Shown piece after piece: positions 13,319 to 15,736 of a stretch of DNA of 15,736 nucleotides (position 1 is the first letter of the stretch; every line of letters begins with the position of its first letter). The stretch comes from Ruminococcus sp. UBA3800. Its GTDB lineage: Bacteria > Bacillota > Clostridia > Oscillospirales > Ruminococcaceae. The translations under genes were made by a program, and so were the position numbers. The notes beneath the pieces are model-generated. The model made no database searches, had not been told where the DNA came from, and was given only the letters and a program-made list of their open reading frames with translations. The stretch lies in contig DFEO01000169.1 of assembly GCA_002368715.1 (NCBI GenBank), positions 1 through 15,736 of the forward strand, written 5' to 3'.

Positions 13319-15013
13319 TTAGCTGTCGTTTTCCGAATAGTATTTTTCAAGCATCGGTCTGGCGCTGACATAGTAGGGCTCCAGCCTTTTGTCAAAATGC
13401 TTGCCCATGCCGTCCATTATTATCCCGTTTGCCTGCTCGAAGGACATACGCTCCTTGTAGACTCTCTTGCTCACAAGAGCGTCGTAAACGTCCGCCACAG
13501 CCATTATCCTTGCTTCAAGCGGTATCTCCTCGCCCTTCAGCCCGTCGGGATAGCCCGAGCCGTCCCAGCGCTCGTGGTGATAATGTGCAACGTTCTCCGC
13601 AATGATATGAAACTCCACATCCTCGGTCCCTTCAAGGATCTGATGTACTATCTTCGCTCCCTCGGCAGCGTGGACCTTCATCTTGTCGTATTCTTCGGGT
13701 GTGAACCTTCCCGGCTTTCTCAGTATAGCGTCATCGACGGCTATCTTTCCAAGGTCGTGCATAGGCGCCGCCTTGATGATACATTTGCAGAAATCGTCAG
13801 TAAGTCCGAACACGTTGTTTTTCTTAATCTCATTTATAAGTATCCTTACAACATCGCTTGTTCTTCTTATGTGGCCGCCGGTCGAATTGTCACGGCTCTC
13901 GACCATGGTCGCCATGCCAAGCACCAGCTTGTCGTGCATCTCTTCGATATGCTTTGTCTTTTCGGCGACCTCATCCCGAAGCGCTGTATTGAATCGGTTG
14001 AGAAGCGAGATATACTGCTGGTTCTTCGTGTCGTCCGTCAGGAAGAACTGATACCCTCGTTTGGTCGTGCCGTCAAACAGATAATTTATGGTTATAAGGT
14101 AGCTCTTATCGTCCTTGTCATAGTGTATCTCGTTTTTGGTCTGGTCTGCTTTAAAGTCTTCAAGCCACTGTGTCACCTTGTCGCCAAAGCTTTTGTGATG
14201 ATTCACAGGCTTGTCTACCGTCAGCTCACACAGCTCGGGAAAGATATTCTTTGCTGTTTCGTTGCTTCCAAGATAATTATACCTGAAATCGAAGGAGATA
14301 AACCCCTTGTCGCCCTTTTCCACCAGCGAGTCGATACCCGTGTCGGTTATGTCATACAGGCAGACCCTGTGCATTATCAGCAGGTAGAACGTCTGAGCAA
14401 ACACATATGCCGCAGGCAGAAGCTCCACATTCCGGATAACTCTTCTTGCTCCGAAAAACGCTATCATTGCCACAAGGTTCGGGATGAGCAGAAGATAGAT
14501 TATCTTTCTTGATACGTCCTTTTTCAGATAATAGGAATGTATCATTGCAAACACGCTTGCCATAAAGCAGGCGGTGACGAACACATAGAAAAGGTTGTGG
14601 ACAAAGGCATATTCTTTTTTCAGTATAACGATGCCGTTTTCCTTCGCATATTCAATGCTCTTATAAAACAGAGTCGAGCGTTCCATCGTAAGCACGAACA
14701 GATAGAAAACGCTTGCGATGACAGTGAGTCCTGTCCTTACCCAGCGGTTGACTTTTATATGGCACAGGCTGAAAACGCTGAGCATTATGAACAGCGGCGT
14801 ATAGCATCCGCCCAGATAGACTATCTTGTTTGCCATTATCGCCTCGCCGACATTATCGGCTCGCTGAAAGAGCACATAGCCGGCACTCGATATGGGGATA
14901 AGCAAAAAGATCAGTGTGAAATGAACATCCAGATGCTTGTGCCACAAAAACGTGTACACCAGCGTAAGCCCCAGCGAAAGCATAAACAAGATGGTATAGT
15001 ACAGCTCTGTCAT
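13319..15013 (-). CDS. Membrane-bound HD-GYP domain protein, probable cyclic-dinucleotide phosphodiesterase
   Basis: The 564-residue protein has three parts. Residues 1-220 hold about seven membrane helices (roughly 1-24, 31-50, 62-84, 92-112, 137-160, 168-187, 198-218), like the 7TM sensor region found on some histidine kinases. Residues about 225-330 look like a PAS-type domain (VEKGDKGFISFDFRYNYLGSN), followed by a short coiled coil (about 340-365). The C-terminal HD-GYP domain has His381, HD at 419-420 in PMHDLGKI, His448, HYHH (477-480), the GYP signature DGSGYPDGL, and Asp508. HD-GYP enzymes hydrolyse c-di-GMP or related dinucleotides, so this is likely a signal-responsive degrader. All metal residues seem intact. 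There is no GGDEF or EAL domain. The gene starts 39 bases after rnfB on the same strand with a GAGGGA site. Confidence 0.88.
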   Translation of the reverse strand: MTELYYTILFMLSLGLTLVYTFLWHKHLDVHFTLIFLLIPISSAGYVLFQRADNVGEAIMANKIVYLGGCYTPLFIMLSVFSLCHIKVNRWVRTGLTVIASVFYLFVLTMERSTLFYKSIEYAKENGIVILKKEYAFVHNLFYVFVTACFMASVFAMIHSYYLKKDVSRKIIYLLLIPNLVAMIAFFGARRVIRNVELLPAAYVFAQTFYLLIMHRVCLYDITDTGIDSLVEKGDKGFISFDFRYNYLGSNETAKNIFPELCELTVDKPVNHHKSFGDKVTQWLEDFKADQTKNEIHYDKDDKSYLITINYLFDGTTKRGYQFFLTDDTKNQQYISLLNRFNTALRDEVAEKTKHIEEMHDKLVLGMATMVESRDNSTGGHIRRTSDVVRILINEIKKNNVFGLTDDFCKCIIKAAPMHDLGKIAVDDAILRKPGRFTPEEYDKMKVHAAEGAKIVHQILEGTEDVEFHIIAENVAHYHHERWDGSGYPDGLKGEEIPLEARIMAVADVYDALVSKRVYKERMSFEQANGIIMDGMGKHFDKRLEPYYVSARPMLEKYYSENDS

Positions 15014-15052
15014 AGCGTCCCTCTTTTCATAGCTAGATATAATCCTTTGCTG

Positions 15053-15736
15053 TTACTCGGCTCTTTTTATGACTCCGAAGCGGCAGGCTTTCTCACATTC
15101 GCCGCAGTTCGTACACAGATCATAATCTATCACAGCATGGTCGTTCTCGACCCTGACCGCTCCCGAAGGGCAGGCCTTTTCGCACATCCTGCAAGCCACG
15201 CAGCCGTTAGGGCAGACCGCTCTTGTCTGCTTTGCGTTTGACCTTGAAACGCAGAAGACTTCATAGACCTGAGTGGCAGGTCTTATGCTGATGATCTTGT
15301 TCGGACAGGCAGTGGCGCAAAGACCGCAGCCGATACATTTTTTTTGATCGACCTTAGCAAGTCTGTCCTTTATCTGTATAGCACCGTTCGGACAGACGCT
15401 GACACAGTCGCCATAGCCAAGGCAGCCGCTTGTGCAAAGCTTGCTGCCGTTATAATACCTGTTGGAGGCAGCACAGCTCTGTATGCCGTCGAAGATATAT
15501 TTATGCTCGGTGCTGTTGCAGTCACCCGCACAGCGGACAAAGGCTGTAAGCTCGATAACGTCCTGAGCCTCCTGCCCCATGATCTTGGCGATCTCTGCTG
15601 CTGCCTTATCGGCTCCGGGACGGCAGAGATTGCAGGCGGCACCCTTTTCGACAATAGCCGCCGCATAGTCGGCGCAGCCCGAATAGCCGCATCCGCCGCA
15701 GTTCGCCTGAGGGAGATGCTCGTTTATCTCGGCTAT
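15053..15736 (-). CDS. rnfB: Rnf complex iron-sulfur subunit RnfB, N-terminus cut by window
   Basis: RnfB passes electrons from reduced ferredoxin into the membrane Rnf complex, which reduces NAD+ and pumps Na+ or H+. The visible 227 residues begin just before the [4Fe-4S] motif CGGCGYSGC with a further CxxC (fragment cysteines 13, 16, 21, 38). They then show the clostridial RnfB cysteine-rich stretch ending in GYGDCVSVCPNGAI, then CIGCGLCATACP, then CVACRMCEKACP, and last CTNCGECEKACR. In the final motif the usual Pro after the fourth Cys is Arg. The open frame continues to the window end, so the N-terminal membrane helix lies outside. In Clostridia rnfB is usually last in rnfCDGEAB, so those genes are expected to the right. 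Confidence 0.93.
   Translation of the reverse strand: MAEINEHLPQANCGGCGYSGCADYAAAIVEKGAACNLCRPGADKAAAEIAKIMGQEAQDVIELTAFVRCAGDCNSTEHKYIFDGIQSCAASNRYYNGSKLCTSGCLGYGDCVSVCPNGAIQIKDRLAKVDQKKCIGCGLCATACPNKIISIRPATQVYEVFCVSRSNAKQTRAVCPNGCVACRMCEKACPSGAVRVENDHAVIDYDLCTNCGECEKACRFGVIKRAE

Noticed and set aside
13397..14512. 371-codon open frame antisense to the HD-GYP gene
   Set aside because: The minus strand encodes a complete, motif-rich HD-GYP protein. The plus-strand translation shows no recognisable domain.

Overview
The window looks like chromosomal DNA of a Gram-positive anaerobe of the Clostridia, probably Ruminococcus-like (Oscillospiraceae). This is inferred from strong AGGAGG-type ribosome sites, a type II fatty-acid operon that uses FabK as its enoyl reductase, an Rnf electron-transport gene, a sortase-type cell-wall tail and the lack of any proteobacterial features. 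No rRNA, tRNA, CRISPR array or insertion sequence was found. It reads as core chromosome with a few lineage-specific genes.

Left part (1-5115, minus strand): a fatty-acid synthesis operon in the order fabH, a metal-hydrolase-like gene, fabK, fabG, fabF, accB (cut by the window edge). Spacing is very tight and two junctions overlap or nearly abut. The usual acpP gene between fabH and fabK is absent. Its place is taken by a protein resembling zinc-dependent phospholipase C. No MarR-type fabT gene is present.

The 408-base gap 5116-5523 separates fabH from fabD, which lies on the plus strand. It holds back-to-back promoters that share one -35 hexamer, a perfect 9-bp inverted repeat straddling the fabH -10 box, and further palindromes. 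This is the likely control region of fatty-acid synthesis.

Plus-strand block (5524-8350): fabD, a dCMP deaminase, aroE and aroK, probably one transcript, ended by a bidirectional terminator at 8355-8388. It supplies malonyl-ACP, dUMP for thymidylate, and two consecutive steps of aromatic amino-acid synthesis.

Minus-strand block (8401-10070): rsmD, coaD and a coiled-coil protein, from a good promoter at 10119-10147. Next comes a secreted, probably wall-anchored protein (10242-11234) with its own promoter and terminator. A sugar-nucleotidyltransferase-like gene (11435-12343, minus) and a short-chain dehydrogenase (12510-13271, plus) are divergent. They share a striking 59-bp dyad that covers both -35 boxes.

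Right end (13319-15736, minus): a membrane HD-GYP signalling protein lies 39 bases downstream of rnfB, which is cut by the window edge. The two may be co-transcribed.
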